A stretch of DNA of 64,000 nt from Parendozoicomonas haliclonae. Its GTDB lineage: Bacteria > Pseudomonadota > Gammaproteobacteria > Pseudomonadales > Endozoicomonadaceae. Under the pieces are notes generated by a model. That model had not been told where the DNA came from. It ran no database searches and saw only the letters and a program-made list of their open reading frames with translations. The stretch lies in assembly GCF_900174585.1 (NCBI RefSeq), contig NZ_FWPT01000005.1, positions 186,001 to 250,000 on the forward strand, read 5' to 3'. Below are positions 26,026 to 35,929 of the stretch, in pieces (positions within the stretch are counted from its first letter, which is position 1; each line of letters opens with the position of its first letter). A program made the position numbers and the translations under genes.

Positions 26026-29007
26026 ATGTTACGCAAGCTGGCAGCAGCCATAGCCATTGCGGGCGGCATGGGCAGCATGATGGCCTCCACATCAGCCCAT
26101 GCACTGGGATTGGGTGAGATTGAGCTGGACTCGGCTCTGAATCAACCCCTGAAAGCCGATATAGAACTGGTAGAACTGCGTGATCTGACCGCAGCAGAAA
26201 TTCTTCCAAACCTTGCGACGCGGGACGACTTTGATCGGGCCGGTGTCGAACGTCCTTATTTTCTCTCGAAGCTGCGCTTTGAAACGGTGACCCGTGATGA
26301 TGGCTCTGTCTATATCCGGGTCAGCAGTCGTCAGCCGGTTATTGAGCCTTATCTGAATTTCCTGGTGGAAGTGCATTGGCCAAATGGCCGTCTGCTGCGC
26401 GAGTACACGTTGTTACTGGATCCCCCATCCTTCAGTGACTCTGTTGTCAAAGGCGTAGCCGGTACCCCGCCAAAAACCGTCACTGCCGGAGAGCCTGAAA
26501 AAGCCGCTGCACCAGAAGTGGCTGCAGCGCCGGTATTGAATTCCCGCATTCCACAGGCGCAGCCTGAAACGTCCGGTGCGACTGGCAGCACCTATCGTGT
26601 TAAGAAAGACGACACTCTCTGGGAGGTCGCACTCAATACCCGTCCAGGTCGAGATGTCAGCCCGATTAAAATGATGGCTGCGTTGCAGCAGCAGAACCCA
26701 TCCGCATTTATTAAAGGCAATATCAACCTGCTCAAGCAGGGTTCCCTGCTAACCATTCCTGACCGCAGTGCTATTGAGGCGATGGATGCTTCCGCCGCTG
26801 CACAGAATGTTTCCAATCAGAACAAGGAGTGGAAAAGCGGCCAGGTACAGGTGGATGCCACCCGTCAAACCGAAGTCCGCGAAACGGCCCGTGGTGTGGT
26901 TGAAGATGATCGTCTGAGCATTGTTTCCGGTAGTACCGGTGATAATGGCGAAGGCGCTGATCAGGGTGATGGCAACAGTGCCGGTGGTTCCGCTCGTGAG
27001 CTGGAAGACGCTCTGATCATCAAGCAGGAGCAGCTTGATAGTCTGTCCCGTGAAAATACAGATCTGAAAGATCGTCTGGGTGATCTGGAGGAACAGATTG
27101 CCACCCTTGAACGTCTGGTGACGTTGAAGAATGATCAGCTGGTAGCTGCCCAGACGCTGGCTGATGAAAATGCCCTGGCTGCCAATGCGAATAACGGTGG
27201 CGCTGCTACGGATGCCAAGCCGGCAGAAGAGATTGATTACAACTTTAGCGATGGTCAGGAAGTCGCTGATGCCGGTGCTGAGGTTGCAGTAACACCGGCT
27301 GGTGGCCCGCCAGCTCAGGAACCTGCGAAAGCTGCTAAGCCGAAAACACCTCCGCCTCCGCCACCACCAGCTCCGGAACCAGGCTTCCTCGATAAGCTGC
27401 TGGCGAATCCGTTGTACCTTGGCGGTGGTGCCGCAGTCCTGCTGTTGCTGGGTCTGTTGGGTGTTGTTGCCAAGCGTCGTCGTGATGCTGAGCCTGAAGA
27501 CGACAGTGATAACACGCCTTCGCCAATGCCGACCGACTCCGGTGATCTGGCGGATGAGCTCCCGGAAGCAGATGATCTGTTTGCCGACAGCACTTCCGAC
27601 GCTGATGCAGCGCAGGATCAGGATGAGCCTGATCTGGATATTGATAAGTCCCTGCTGGATCCTCAGGGTGGTGTGGCTCCTGAAACCGCAGATGCACTGG
27701 GTGAAGCGGATATCTACATTGCTTATGGTCGTTATGATCAGGCGGCAGAGTTGCTGAATCAGGCGATTGCCGCTGAGCCAGAGCGTGCTGATCTGCGCAT
27801 TAAACAGCTGGAGGTTTTGGCTGAATTGCAGGATGCGGAAGGTTTCGTGACTCAGGAGATGGCGCTGAAAGATCAGGGTAGCTCCGAAGGTGTCAACCGC
27901 GCTGCTGAACTGCGCGGTCGCTTCCCGGCTGAGGCTCTGGCTGCTGTGGCCGCCACTACTGTTGTGACTGCAGTTGCTGCGGAAGCTCAGGCCGCTGATC
28001 CGGTTGATTCTGATATCGATATGACCGAGTTCGATGCCATGGCGGCAGAGGAAGGTTTGGAGTTTGATCTCCCGGATGTTGATCTGACTGAAGAACCAGC
28101 TGCCGAAGTCTCTAATGATGAAGATGATGACTTCGGTCTTGATTTTGGTGATCTTGAAGCCGAGCTGGATGATCAGCTGACCGATATGGCTACTGATTCA
28201 GAGACCCAGTCGGTTGATAATGAAGCCCTGGAATTTGGCGATATCGAGCTGGAAGGTCTGGAGCAGGATCTTGATGCCGAACTGGCTGAAGAGCCTGAAG
28301 CGACCGTTGAAGCTGATAGTAACGATCTGCCGGATCTCGAGTTTGATATTGCTCTGGATGATGCTGAGCTGGACGTTGCCGATGAGACTGCCGCACCTGT
28401 GGCTGAAGAGCCGGTAACTGAGGCTGATGCTGAATCGGTATCCGACTTCGATAGCGAACTGGAACAGCTGGATGCCGAGCTGGCTGATCTGTCTGTTGAT
28501 ATGGATCAGGCCGAGATCGACAAGGCACTGGCTCCGGAAGAAACTGCTGAAGTCGCTGCCGAGCCTGAGGCCGAAGAGGTTGCCGAGCCGTCCGCTGAGC
28601 TCTCCCTTGATGACCTTGATCACGATCTGGATATCGAGTTTGAAAGCTCTGACCTGGAAGGTCTGGACGAAGCCGAGCCAGAAGTGGCTTCTGTAGAAGT
28701 GGAAGAGGCTCCTGTAGTGGAAGCGGTTGAGGATGCCGAACCAGCAGCGCCAGCCACTGATGCACTGGAAACGGCTCTGGCTGATCTGGGCGATGTTGAT
28801 GCGGACGGCGATCTCGGTCAGATGGAAGAGGACTTTGCCTTCCTGAATGAGACCGATGAAACTGCGACAAAGCTTGATCTGGCTCGCGCCTATATGGAAA
28901 TGGGTGACGAAGAGGGTGCGAAAGATATCCTTGACGAAGTTTCCCGCGAAGGTAGTGAAGCCCAGCAGGCGGAAGCCCGTGAGCTGATAGGGAAGATGGG
29001 CAGCTGA
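26026..29007 (+). CDS. fimV: FimV, pole-organising peptidoglycan-binding protein
   Basis: A 993-residue inner-membrane protein of the FimV/HubP family, which organises the cell pole and supports type IV pilus or type II secretion assembly. Order: signal peptide (~1-27); FimV N-terminal domain with LGEIELDSALNQPLKADIEL; LysM peptidoglycan-binding domain at ~188-247 (YRVKKDDTLWEVALNTRPG); a coiled coil at ~328-378; a proline run; one membrane helix at ~461-482 with a basic RRR stop; then a very acidic Asp/Glu-Ala repeat region to ~940; and the conserved C-terminal FimV/TPR motif (LARAYMEMGDEEGAKDILDE) at ~951-993. Position before truA matches P. aeruginosa. Confidence 0.95.
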   Translation: MLRKLAAAIAIAGGMGSMMASTSAHALGLGEIELDSALNQPLKADIELVELRDLTAAEILPNLATRDDFDRAGVERPYFLSKLRFETVTRDDGSVYIRVSSRQPVIEPYLNFLVEVHWPNGRLLREYTLLLDPPSFSDSVVKGVAGTPPKTVTAGEPEKAAAPEVAAAPVLNSRIPQAQPETSGATGSTYRVKKDDTLWEVALNTRPGRDVSPIKMMAALQQQNPSAFIKGNINLLKQGSLLTIPDRSAIEAMDASAAAQNVSNQNKEWKSGQVQVDATRQTEVRETARGVVEDDRLSIVSGSTGDNGEGADQGDGNSAGGSARELEDALIIKQEQLDSLSRENTDLKDRLGDLEEQIATLERLVTLKNDQLVAAQTLADENALAANANNGGAATDAKPAEEIDYNFSDGQEVADAGAEVAVTPAGGPPAQEPAKAAKPKTPPPPPPPAPEPGFLDKLLANPLYLGGGAAVLLLLGLLGVVAKRRRDAEPEDDSDNTPSPMPTDSGDLADELPEADDLFADSTSDADAAQDQDEPDLDIDKSLLDPQGGVAPETADALGEADIYIAYGRYDQAAELLNQAIAAEPERADLRIKQLEVLAELQDAEGFVTQEMALKDQGSSEGVNRAAELRGRFPAEALAAVAATTVVTAVAAEAQAADPVDSDIDMTEFDAMAAEEGLEFDLPDVDLTEEPAAEVSNDEDDDFGLDFGDLEAELDDQLTDMATDSETQSVDNEALEFGDIELEGLEQDLDAELAEEPEATVEADSNDLPDLEFDIALDDAELDVADETAAPVAEEPVTEADAESVSDFDSELEQLDAELADLSVDMDQAEIDKALAPEETAEVAAEPEAEEVAEPSAELSLDDLDHDLDIEFESSDLEGLDEAEPEVASVEVEEAPVVEAVEDAEPAAPATDALETALADLGDVDADGDLGQMEEDFAFLNETDETATKLDLARAYMEMGDEEGAKDILDEVSREGSEAQQAEARELIGKMGS

Positions 29008-29029
29008 TCGCTGTTTCGGATTCTCATAC

Positions 29030-29063
29030 AAAAAAGGCTGGTATATTATACCGGCCTTTTTTT
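29030..29063. terminator. Bidirectional terminator after fimV
   Basis: A-rich left arm with GGCTGGTAT and right arm ATACCGGCC followed by seven T, about twenty bases after the fimV stop and just before truA. truA would need its own promoter or read-through. Confidence 0.9.
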
Positions 29064-29082
29064 ATGGCCTTTTGGGTGGTTT

Positions 29083-29967
29083 GTGATTATGCGTGATACA
29101 GACGGAACGGATACGCTTGCAGGTGAGCAGGAGCCCGTGAAGGACGGGGTGGCCGAGCAGCCTGTTTACCGGTTTGCCGCCTGTATTGAGTATGATGGCT
29201 CCAGTTATCATGGCTGGCAGAGTCTGAAGAGTGGTCTGCCGACTGTGCAGGCGGCGGTGGAGTCGGCGATTGGCAGGGTTGCCAATCATCCGATCTCTGT
29301 CGTCTGTGCTGGCCGGACCGATGCCGGCGTACATGGCAGTCATCAGATTATCCACTTTGATACCACTTCGGTGCGGGATTTAAGAGGCTGGGTTTACGGC
29401 ACCAACACCCATTTGCCTGATGCTATTGCCATGCGCTGGGTGAAGCCGGTTTCCGAGGCGTTTCATGCACGCTTCTCAGCACTGGCCAGACGTTACCGCT
29501 ACGTGATATATAACAATTCTATTCGTCCTGCGCATCTCAGTAAGGGGGTGACCTGGAATTACCGGCCCCTGGATGTGGAGCGAATGCGTGAAGCGGGGCA
29601 GTATCTGGTAGGAACCCATGATTTTAACTCCTACCGGGCGGTTCAGTGTCAGGCGAAAAGCCCGGTACGCACCATTGAGCATCTTGAGCTGAACCGTTAT
29701 GGTGATCTGATCGTGATGGATGTGAAAGCCAATGCCTTTCTTCACCATATGATCCGTAATATCGCCGGTGTGTTAATGGCTATTGGTACCGGTAAGCGGG
29801 AGCCAATCTGGGCCAAAGAGGTGCTGGATGCCCGTGACCGTAAAGCCGGAGGCGTAACAGCTGCACCATGGGGACTGTATTTTGTCGATGTCCTCTATCC
29901 GGATGAGTTTGAATTGCCCCGGGAGCCATTAGGCCCTTCTTTTGTGACGGCGTTGATGGATTCCTAG
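29083..29967 (+). CDS. truA: tRNA pseudouridine(38-40) synthase
   Basis: A 294-residue enzyme that forms pseudouridine at positions 38-40 of tRNA anticodon arms. The catalytic aspartate is Asp80 in CAGRTDAGVHG; YDGSSYHGWQ and FLHHMIRNIAGVLMAIGTGK are further TruA signatures. The start is GTG at 29083 or ATG two codons later at 29089; the ribosome-like TTGGGTGG fits either. About 26 residues precede the conserved fold, more than in E. coli. The terminator of fimV ends only 20 bases upstream. Followed by trpF after 65 bases, as in P. aeruginosa. Confidence 0.95.
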   Translation: MIMRDTDGTDTLAGEQEPVKDGVAEQPVYRFAACIEYDGSSYHGWQSLKSGLPTVQAAVESAIGRVANHPISVVCAGRTDAGVHGSHQIIHFDTTSVRDLRGWVYGTNTHLPDAIAMRWVKPVSEAFHARFSALARRYRYVIYNNSIRPAHLSKGVTWNYRPLDVERMREAGQYLVGTHDFNSYRAVQCQAKSPVRTIEHLELNRYGDLIVMDVKANAFLHHMIRNIAGVLMAIGTGKREPIWAKEVLDARDRKAGGVTAAPWGLYFVDVLYPDEFELPREPLGPSFVTALMDS

Positions 29968-30032
29968 GGAGCAGACATCCCGTATGAGCATAACAGCGGC
30001 TGGCATAGGATCAGCCGCACAGGGAGTAAATC

Positions 30033-30689
30033 ATGCTATTGGGGAAGCAGGCCAACTCCGTTCATGGAGTGGCAGTCAAGGTGAAAGTCTGTGGGCTGCG
30101 TGAAGTAGAGCATGCTGAGGCGGCCGTAGATAATGGTGCGGATGCGATTGGGCTGATGTTTTATGCCCCCAGCCCTCGCCATATTTCCAATGAGGAAGGC
30201 GCCGCAATCAGCAAGGCTGTTAAAGGGAAGGCCTCCCGTGTAGGCGTCTTCGTTAATCCCGAGCCCGACTATCTGCAGCAGGTGCTGGCTGATGTGGAAC
30301 TGGATATTCTGCAGTTCCATGGTGATGAAGATGATGACTTCTGCGAGCAGTGGGGATTGCCATGGATCAAGGCGGTGCGGGTCGCCGGCAGTACCGATGT
30401 GGAGGCCGAGCTGGCACGCTGGCCCAATGCCTCCGCGTTTTTGCTGGATGCCTATACCCCGGACGCCTATGGTGGTACGGGAGAAGCATTTGATTGGCGG
30501 TTGTTCCCGAAAGAGCAGAACAAGCCGCTGATTCTGGCCGGGGGCTTGAACCCCGGCAACGTGGCACAGGCTGTGGCCACGGTTTCCCCCTGGGCTGTCG
30601 ACGTTTCGAGCGGCGTTGAAAGTGCCAGGGGTATAAAGGACGAAGCCCTGATCAAGGGTTTTCTAAATGAGGTCAAAAATGTCCGTTGA
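30033..30689 (+). CDS. trpF: Phosphoribosylanthranilate isomerase
   Basis: A 218-residue TIM-barrel enzyme of tryptophan synthesis. The catalytic cysteine is in [15 protein letters not shown] (Cys near residue 20), the catalytic Asp probably in the [17 protein letters not shown] phosphate/active-site segment, and [10 protein letters not shown] and AVDVSSGVE form the phosphate-binding end. The ATG at 30033 has AGGGAG upstream. About 12 residues precede the usual N-terminus. It overlaps trpB by 11 bases, implying translational coupling. TrpF stands alone from trpC, as in Pseudomonas, not fused as in E. coli. Confidence 0.96.
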   Translation: MLLGKQANSVHGVAVKVKVCGLREVEHAEAAVDNGADAIGLMFYAPSPRHISNEEGAAISKAVKGKASRVGVFVNPEPDYLQQVLADVELDILQFHGDEDDDFCEQWGLPWIKAVRVAGSTDVEAELARWPNASAFLLDAYTPDAYGGTGEAFDWRLFPKEQNKPLILAGGLNPGNVAQAVATVSPWAVDVSSGVESARGIKDEALIKGFLNEVKNVR

Positions 30690-31905
30690 TAACAGAGGAA
30701 CTGCGCCAGAGGCTTATCATCAGCCCGATGAGCGTGGGTTTTTTGGGGATTTCGGGGGCCGGTTTATTCCGGAAACCCTGATGCCAGCCATTCAGGAACT
30801 GACAGAAGCGTTTGAAACGTTTATTAAAGATCCTGAGTTTATGGAAGAATTTGATCGGGATCTGGCCCACTTTGTTGGCCGCCCGTCACCACTCTATCAT
30901 GCAGAGCGATGGTCCCGTGAGCTCGGCGGGGCGCAGATCTATCTCAAGCGTGAAGATCTGAACCATACCGGTGCTCATAAAATTAATCATGCCGTTGGCC
31001 AGATTCTGTTGGCCAAGCGTATGGGCAAGAAGCGCATCATTGCTGAAACTGGTGCCGGTCAGCACGGCGTAGCAACGGCAACGGTTGCTGCCCGTCTGGG
31101 CCTTGAGTGTGTCGTTTATATGGGGGCCAAAGATGTAGAGCGTCAGGCAGCCAATGTTTACCGTATGAAGCTGCTGGGTGCGACCGTTGTGCCGGTTGAA
31201 AATGGCTCACGTACCCTGAAAGATGCGATCAACGCCACCCTGCGCGACTGGGTCAGCAATGTTGACGACACCTTCTATCTGTTGGGTACGGTTTGTGGTC
31301 CGCATCCGTTCCCGAAAATGGTGCGCACCTTCCAGAGTGTGGTAGGTCGTGAAGCCCGTCGTCAGATCGTCGAGATGACTGGCCGCCTGCCGGATGCCCT
31401 GGTGGCCTGTGTCGGCGGTGGCTGTAATGCCATTGGTCTGTTTACGCCGTTTATCGATGATAAAGACGTCAAACTCTACGGTGTGGAAGCCGGTGGTGAA
31501 GGTGTTGAATCCGGCAAGCATGCGGCCCGTTTCAGTGACGGTCGCAAGGGTGTTCTGCAGGGTAATCGTACCTTTATTATGTGCGATGATGCCGGCCAGA
31601 TTACTGAAAGCCATTCTGTATCTGCGGGTCTGGACTATCCGGGTGTGGGGCCTGAGCATGCCTGGCTGCACGAAATTGGTCGTGCGGAGTATCCGTACGC
31701 GACCGATGTTGAAGCGCTGCAGGCGTTCCATGATCTGACCCGTCTTGAGGGTATTATTCCCGCGCTGGAGAGTAGTCATGCTCTGGCCTATGCCACCAAG
31801 CTGGCACCAACCATGGGTCCGGATCAGAGCATTATCGTGAACCTGTCAGGTCGCGGTGATAAGGATATGCATACTGTTGCCGCCATTGACGGCATCACGT
31901 TGTAA
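30679..31905 (+). CDS. trpB: Tryptophan synthase beta subunit
   Basis: A 408-residue PLP enzyme that condenses indole with serine. The PLP lysine is Lys101 in [20 protein letters not shown] binds the cofactor phosphate, and [14 protein letters not shown] is the N-terminal signature. The start at 30679 is preferred over 30667 because GAGGT precedes it at five bases; it overlaps the end of trpF. The C-terminal [13 protein letters not shown] is typical. It forms the alpha2-beta2 complex with TrpA, encoded 14 bases downstream. Confidence 0.97.
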   Translation: MSVDNRGTAPEAYHQPDERGFFGDFGGRFIPETLMPAIQELTEAFETFIKDPEFMEEFDRDLAHFVGRPSPLYHAERWSRELGGAQIYLKREDLNHTGAHKINHAVGQILLAKRMGKKRIIAETGAGQHGVATATVAARLGLECVVYMGAKDVERQAANVYRMKLLGATVVPVENGSRTLKDAINATLRDWVSNVDDTFYLLGTVCGPHPFPKMVRTFQSVVGREARRQIVEMTGRLPDALVACVGGGCNAIGLFTPFIDDKDVKLYGVEAGGEGVESGKHAARFSDGRKGVLQGNRTFIMCDDAGQITESHSVSAGLDYPGVGPEHAWLHEIGRAEYPYATDVEALQAFHDLTRLEGIIPALESSHALAYATKLAPTMGPDQSIIVNLSGRGDKDMHTVAAIDGITL

Positions 31906-31919
31906 GGGAGAGTGGACTG

Positions 31920-32759
31920 ATGACTGTACAACAACACTCTTTCTCGACCCGTCCGGACAGCAAGCGCATTGATGCCTGCTTTGCCCGCCTGCAGGCGGAA
32001 GGCCGGAAGGGTTTGATTCCTTACGTGACCGCCGGTGATCCTCATCCTGATGTGACCGTGCCGCTGATGCATGCGATGGTTGAAGCGGGTGCAGATATTA
32101 TCGAGCTGGGTATTCCGTTCTCTGACCCGGTCGCCGATGGCCCGGTTATTGAGCTGGCGCATCAGCGTGCTGTGTCACAGGGTGTTACACTTGCTGACGT
32201 TCTGGTAATGGTTACAGAGTTCCGAAAGAAGGATAATGTAACTCCTGTAGCTCTCATGGGGTATTTGAACCCTGTCGAGATTATGGGCTACGACGAATTT
32301 GCAACCCGCGCTGCAGTTGCGGGTGTAGATGCGTTGCTGACGGTGGATGTGCCACCGGAAGATGCAGACTTCCTGGTAGAGCCAATGCGTAAAGCAGGGC
32401 TGGAAGCGATCTTCCTGGTGTCTCCGAATACCGCCGATGAGCGAATTACCGGCATTACCCGGGTGGCAGGCGGTTATATCTATTACGTCTCCATCAAAGG
32501 CATTACCGGAGCCGGTGGTCTGGATACCGATGCGGTGTCCCGCCGGGTGGCCCATGTGAAGAGCATGACGCCATTACCGGTCTGTGTGGGCTTTGGTATT
32601 CGTGACGGGGAATCCGCAGCAGCGCTCAGTAAAACGGCAGACGCAGTGATTGTCGGTACGGCCCTGGTTCAGGAGCTGGCTTCCCATGAGAAACCAGCCG
32701 ACGCTATCGCAGCGGTAGCGGCCAAGGTGGCTGATATGCGTACGGCCATGGATAGATAA
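31920..32759 (+). CDS. trpA: Tryptophan synthase alpha subunit
   Basis: A 279-residue TIM-barrel subunit that splits indole-3-glycerol phosphate into indole and glyceraldehyde-3-phosphate. PYVTAGDPHPD near the N-terminus, the catalytic Glu in IIELGIPFSDPVADGPVI together with the Asp further along that same segment, and GFGIRDGESAAALSKTADAVIVGTALVQ are all family signatures. Follows trpB closely. A 100-base gap with a striking palindrome separates it from accD. Confidence 0.97.
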   Translation: MTVQQHSFSTRPDSKRIDACFARLQAEGRKGLIPYVTAGDPHPDVTVPLMHAMVEAGADIIELGIPFSDPVADGPVIELAHQRAVSQGVTLADVLVMVTEFRKKDNVTPVALMGYLNPVEIMGYDEFATRAAVAGVDALLTVDVPPEDADFLVEPMRKAGLEAIFLVSPNTADERITGITRVAGGYIYYVSIKGITGAGGLDTDAVSRRVAHVKSMTPLPVCVGFGIRDGESAAALSKTADAVIVGTALVQELASHEKPADAIAAVAAKVADMRTAMDR

Positions 32760-32776
32760 TTGTTGGCTGTCAGTTC

Positions 32777-32811
32777 CATGTGTTTCGGGGCTGGCAGCCC
32801 CGGAACACATG
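32777..32811. repeat. 35-bp near-perfect palindrome between trpA and accD
   Basis: Seventeen-base arms around a single central base: left arm CATGTGTTTCGGGGCTG, right arm CAGCCCCGGAACACATG. The only mismatch (T versus G) is a G-U pair in RNA. It lies 18 bases after the trpA stop and is not followed by T, so it is not a classical intrinsic terminator. Possibly a REP-like element, RNase processing site or stabilising 3' structure. Confidence 0.8.
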
Positions 32812-32859
32812 TGCACTGGAATATACGTGCAAATGTATAGCACAGAATGAGAGATAGTC

Positions 32860-33768
32860 ATGAGCGGCAGCTGGCTGGATAAACTTGTACCTTCGCTTTC
32901 CCGTTCCTCGCGCCAGACCGGCAAGAGCAACGTGCCGGAAGGTCTATGGAAAAAGTGCGTGAAGTGTGAGGCGGTTCTGTACCGTCCTGAACTGGAACGC
33001 AACATGGATGTCTGCCCCAAGTGTGAGCACCATATGCGTGTTCCCGCCCGCCAGCGTCTGGAGTGGTTGCTGGGTGACAGCCGGGAAGAATTGTTCGCCG
33101 ATCTGGAACCGGTTGACCGCCTGAAGTTCAAGGACAGCAAAAAATATAAGGATCGTCTCAGTCAGGCTCAGAAGGATACCGGCGAGAAAGATGCCCTGAT
33201 CTGTATGAAGGGTTCTCTCGATGGTCTGGATGTGGTGACGGCAGCCTTTGAGTTCTCGTTTATGGGTGGCTCCATGGGTACCGTGGTTGGCGAGAAGTTT
33301 GTGCGCGCCGGCGAGTATTGCCTGGAACACCGTATTCCGCTGGTCTGTTTCTCCGCCAGTGGTGGTGCCCGTATGCAGGAGGCACTGTTCTCCCTGATGC
33401 AGATGGCCCGCACCAGTGCCGTACTGGAGAAAATGAAGCAGGCTGGTATTCCTTATATCTCGGTACTGACCGACCCTGTTTACGGTGGTGTATCGGCGAG
33501 TCTGGCAATGCTGGGTGATCTGAATATTGCCGAGCCGCGTGCTCTGGTTGGCTTTGCCGGCCCTCGGGTTATTGAACAGACCGTACGTGAAAAACTGCCG
33601 GAAGGTTTCCAGCGCAGTGAATTCCTGCTGGAGCATGGTCAGGTAGATATGATTGTTCATCGTCATCAGATGAAAGAGACACTGACCCGTTTGCTTAAGC
33701 GAATGACCGGTACTCATCAGCCAGCACAGCTGACTGCCGGTACGGATGCTGAGTTCACTGCCGAGTAA
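32860..33768 (+). CDS. accD: Acetyl-CoA carboxylase carboxyltransferase subunit beta
   Basis: A 302-residue subunit of the carboxyltransferase that makes malonyl-CoA. The N-terminal zinc ribbon is complete: Cys33, Cys36, Cys52 and Cys55 in KKCVKC and DVCPKC. The crotonase-like body has [30 protein letters not shown] and [16 protein letters not shown], the family signatures. It lies between trpA and folC, the Pseudomonas arrangement except for the inserted trpBA. The start has a normal ribosome-site region (GAGAGAT). Confidence 0.97.
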   Translation: MSGSWLDKLVPSLSRSSRQTGKSNVPEGLWKKCVKCEAVLYRPELERNMDVCPKCEHHMRVPARQRLEWLLGDSREELFADLEPVDRLKFKDSKKYKDRLSQAQKDTGEKDALICMKGSLDGLDVVTAAFEFSFMGGSMGTVVGEKFVRAGEYCLEHRIPLVCFSASGGARMQEALFSLMQMARTSAVLEKMKQAGIPYISVLTDPVYGGVSASLAMLGDLNIAEPRALVGFAGPRVIEQTVREKLPEGFQRSEFLLEHGQVDMIVHRHQMKETLTRLLKRMTGTHQPAQLTAGTDAEFTAE

Positions 33769-33837
33769 TTGGTTCCCTGTTCCGGGATAAGGGTTGAAAA
33801 TGGTGCGGTTTCACGGTACTAAAGTGCGGTCATTTCT

Positions 33838-35166
33838 TTGCTGCGCTGGTTGCTGATGAACGCCAACGAGACTTCTTATCCCGAATCCCTTTCTGCCTGG
33901 CTCGCCTTTCTCGAAGCCCGACGTCCTGAGCATCAGATGGCGCTGGGGCTTGAGCGAGCTGATCGGGTTGCCTGCAAGCTGCTTCCTGCCAGTTTCTTTA
34001 ACGAACAACGTGAAATCCAAGTCATTACTGTTGGGGGCACCAACGGTAAGGGCAGTACCGTCGCAACCCTTTCTGCGCTGTTAAAGGCGGCCGGTATCCG
34101 TTTTGGTGCCTGGACCTCTCCCCATATCCAGCTGTTTAACGAGCGGATTCGTATTGATGGCGAGATGGTGGCTGACGAATTGATCAGCGATTCATTTGCC
34201 CGTATCGAGCAGCAGCGTGGTGATGACTATCTCAGCTACTTTGAATTTGGTGCGTTGGCGGCTCTGGATATCTTTGTTCGCGAAGCCGTTGAGGTGATTG
34301 TGCTGGAAGTAGGGCTGGGTGGTCGCCTGGATGCGGTCAATATTGTTGATGCTGATGTCAGCATTGTGACCACCGTCGATCTGGATCATCAGGCCTGGCT
34401 TGGTGACACCATTGAGAAGATTGCCTATGAGAAGGCCGGTATTTTTCGCAGTGGCCGTCCGGCGATCTGTGGTGAGTATCAACCGGCAAGCAGTCTGACT
34501 GGTTATATCGCCGAGATTGGTGCGCTGGAGCTGCGCCGAGGCCAGGCTTTCGAGCTGGATGAGAGTCATCTGGCTGAGAATGTTATGGCTTTCCACTGTG
34601 ATCAGGCTAATGGTGATAAGCGCACCATTTCCAACCTGCCGGTTCCTAATCTACCGCTGACCAGTGTTGCCTGTGCGCTGGAAGCTTTTTTGTGGCTGTA
34701 TCCTGAAACTGCTGATTCGGTCATTCATACAGGCATGGAAAACAGTCGTCTGGAAGGGCGGTGTCAGACGGTCACGGCCCGCAATGCTGCCGGTGAAGAA
34801 GTGACTGTGCTGCTGGATGTTGCCCATAACCCTCAGGCTGCACGTTATCTTGCTGACAAGCTCCAGTCTTTGTCTGAGCCGGTTGCGGTGCTGGGCATGC
34901 TTAACGATAAGGATCTTGAAGGTGTGCTGCAGCCTTTGGCAGGACTATTCAAACATTGGCATGTGGCGACCGTGGATTTTCCGGCACGGGCGCGGGACGG
35001 TGTTGAGTTACAACAGGCTTTATCCGATATGGGCGAACAGGTTGCTGGTTATGGCTCAGTTGCCGAGGCGTTGCACTCCGCTGTTGATCAGGCTTCTGCC
35101 GGGCAGACTGTCGTGGTGTTTGGCTCTTTCCATACCGTGGGTGAAGCGTTGGCAGCCTTATCCTGA
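33838..35166 (+). CDS. folC: Folylpolyglutamate/dihydrofolate synthase
   Basis: A ~442-residue bifunctional ligase that makes dihydrofolate and adds glutamates to folates. The P-loop VGGTNGKGSTV at ~62-72, the Mur-ligase-type TTVDLDHQAWLGDTIEKIAYEK region and LDVAHNPQAARYLADKL in the C-terminal domain are clear. The start is uncertain: TTG at 33838 or ATG at 33856, neither with a good ribosome site; the conserved part begins YPESLSAWLAFLE. The next gene, dedD, starts about 135 bases downstream. Context accD-folC-dedD-cvpA-purF is conserved in gammaproteobacteria. Confidence 0.93.
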   Translation: MLRWLLMNANETSYPESLSAWLAFLEARRPEHQMALGLERADRVACKLLPASFFNEQREIQVITVGGTNGKGSTVATLSALLKAAGIRFGAWTSPHIQLFNERIRIDGEMVADELISDSFARIEQQRGDDYLSYFEFGALAALDIFVREAVEVIVLEVGLGGRLDAVNIVDADVSIVTTVDLDHQAWLGDTIEKIAYEKAGIFRSGRPAICGEYQPASSLTGYIAEIGALELRRGQAFELDESHLAENVMAFHCDQANGDKRTISNLPVPNLPLTSVACALEAFLWLYPETADSVIHTGMENSRLEGRCQTVTARNAAGEEVTVLLDVAHNPQAARYLADKLQSLSEPVAVLGMLNDKDLEGVLQPLAGLFKHWHVATVDFPARARDGVELQQALSDMGEQVAGYGSVAEALHSAVDQASAGQTVVVFGSFHTVGEALAALS

Positions 35167-35301
35167 ATGTCGCTGGGGCAGGGCGGTGGCATGGGATTCG
35201 TGGATCGAATTGCACGTCAGGTTCGACAGCCCGTCTTGCCCCTCGGTACAATGGGTACATTGGATGTGTGGGTTCCGCCTGGAACCAGAGGTGATTGATA
35301 G

Positions 35302-35835
35302 ATGGAACGAACACGTTTGCAAAGGCTGACCGGGGCAGTGGTGTTGATAGCCGCCGCTGTGATCCTGTATCCGGTGCTCTTTACCTCGGAGCAGGCCGAT
35401 GAATCCCTGAACCTGACCATTCCGGAGCCACCACCGGCGCCTGAGATTCCAGAGTATGTCGAACAGATCAACCGACCTCTGGCGATTCCGGAAGAACCGG
35501 CGGATTTTGAGCCACCACCGGAAGTTGCTGCAGAAAGCACCTCGCCTTCTGGCGTTGAGAAAACACCTCCTACCCTTGATACCGAAGGTCTGCCGATCAG
35601 CTGGACACTGCAGCTGGCTGCTTTTTCTCAGGCTGATAATGCCAATGTACTGCAGGACAAGCTGCGCAAGGATGGTTATCGGGCCTACACCCGGGAAGGC
35701 AGTGCTGCGGATAACAAGAGTCTCTATCGAGTCTATGTCGGACCGGATTTGCGTAAGGACAAATTGCTGGAGCTAAGGAGAGCCATCGAGCAAAGCTACT
35801 CATTAAAAGGGATGGTGGTGCGTTTCCGGCCTTAA
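35302..35835 (+). CDS. dedD: SPOR-domain protein (DedD-like)
   Basis: A 177-residue inner-membrane division-associated protein. A basic N-terminus (MERTRLQRLTG) is followed by one membrane helix (AVVLIAAAVILYPVLF) at ~12-27, a proline/glutamate-rich periplasmic linker, and a SPOR domain at ~100-177 (WTLQLAAFSQADNANVLQDK, YRVYVGPDLRKDKLLELRRA). SPOR domains bind denuded septal peptidoglycan. It lies between folC and cvpA like E. coli dedD. A terminator hairpin follows. Confidence 0.9.
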   Translation: MERTRLQRLTGAVVLIAAAVILYPVLFTSEQADESLNLTIPEPPPAPEIPEYVEQINRPLAIPEEPADFEPPPEVAAESTSPSGVEKTPPTLDTEGLPISWTLQLAAFSQADNANVLQDKLRKDGYRAYTREGSAADNKSLYRVYVGPDLRKDKLLELRRAIEQSYSLKGMVVRFRP

Positions 35836-35877
35836 CAGACCTGACGATAGCCGCCAATTATTGATAGAATCATTTTT

Positions 35878-35910
35878 ATAACCGGTTTTCTTTATCCGGT
35901 TATTGTTTTT
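35878..35910 (+). terminator. Terminator or attenuator between dedD and cvpA
   Basis: ATAACCGG / CCGGTTAT arms with a ten-base AT-rich loop, followed by TGTTTTT, 20 bases before the cvpA start. It would reduce read-through from dedD into cvpA-purF. Confidence 0.75.
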
Positions 35911-35929
35911 ACCCGTTTCGAGAACCTTG

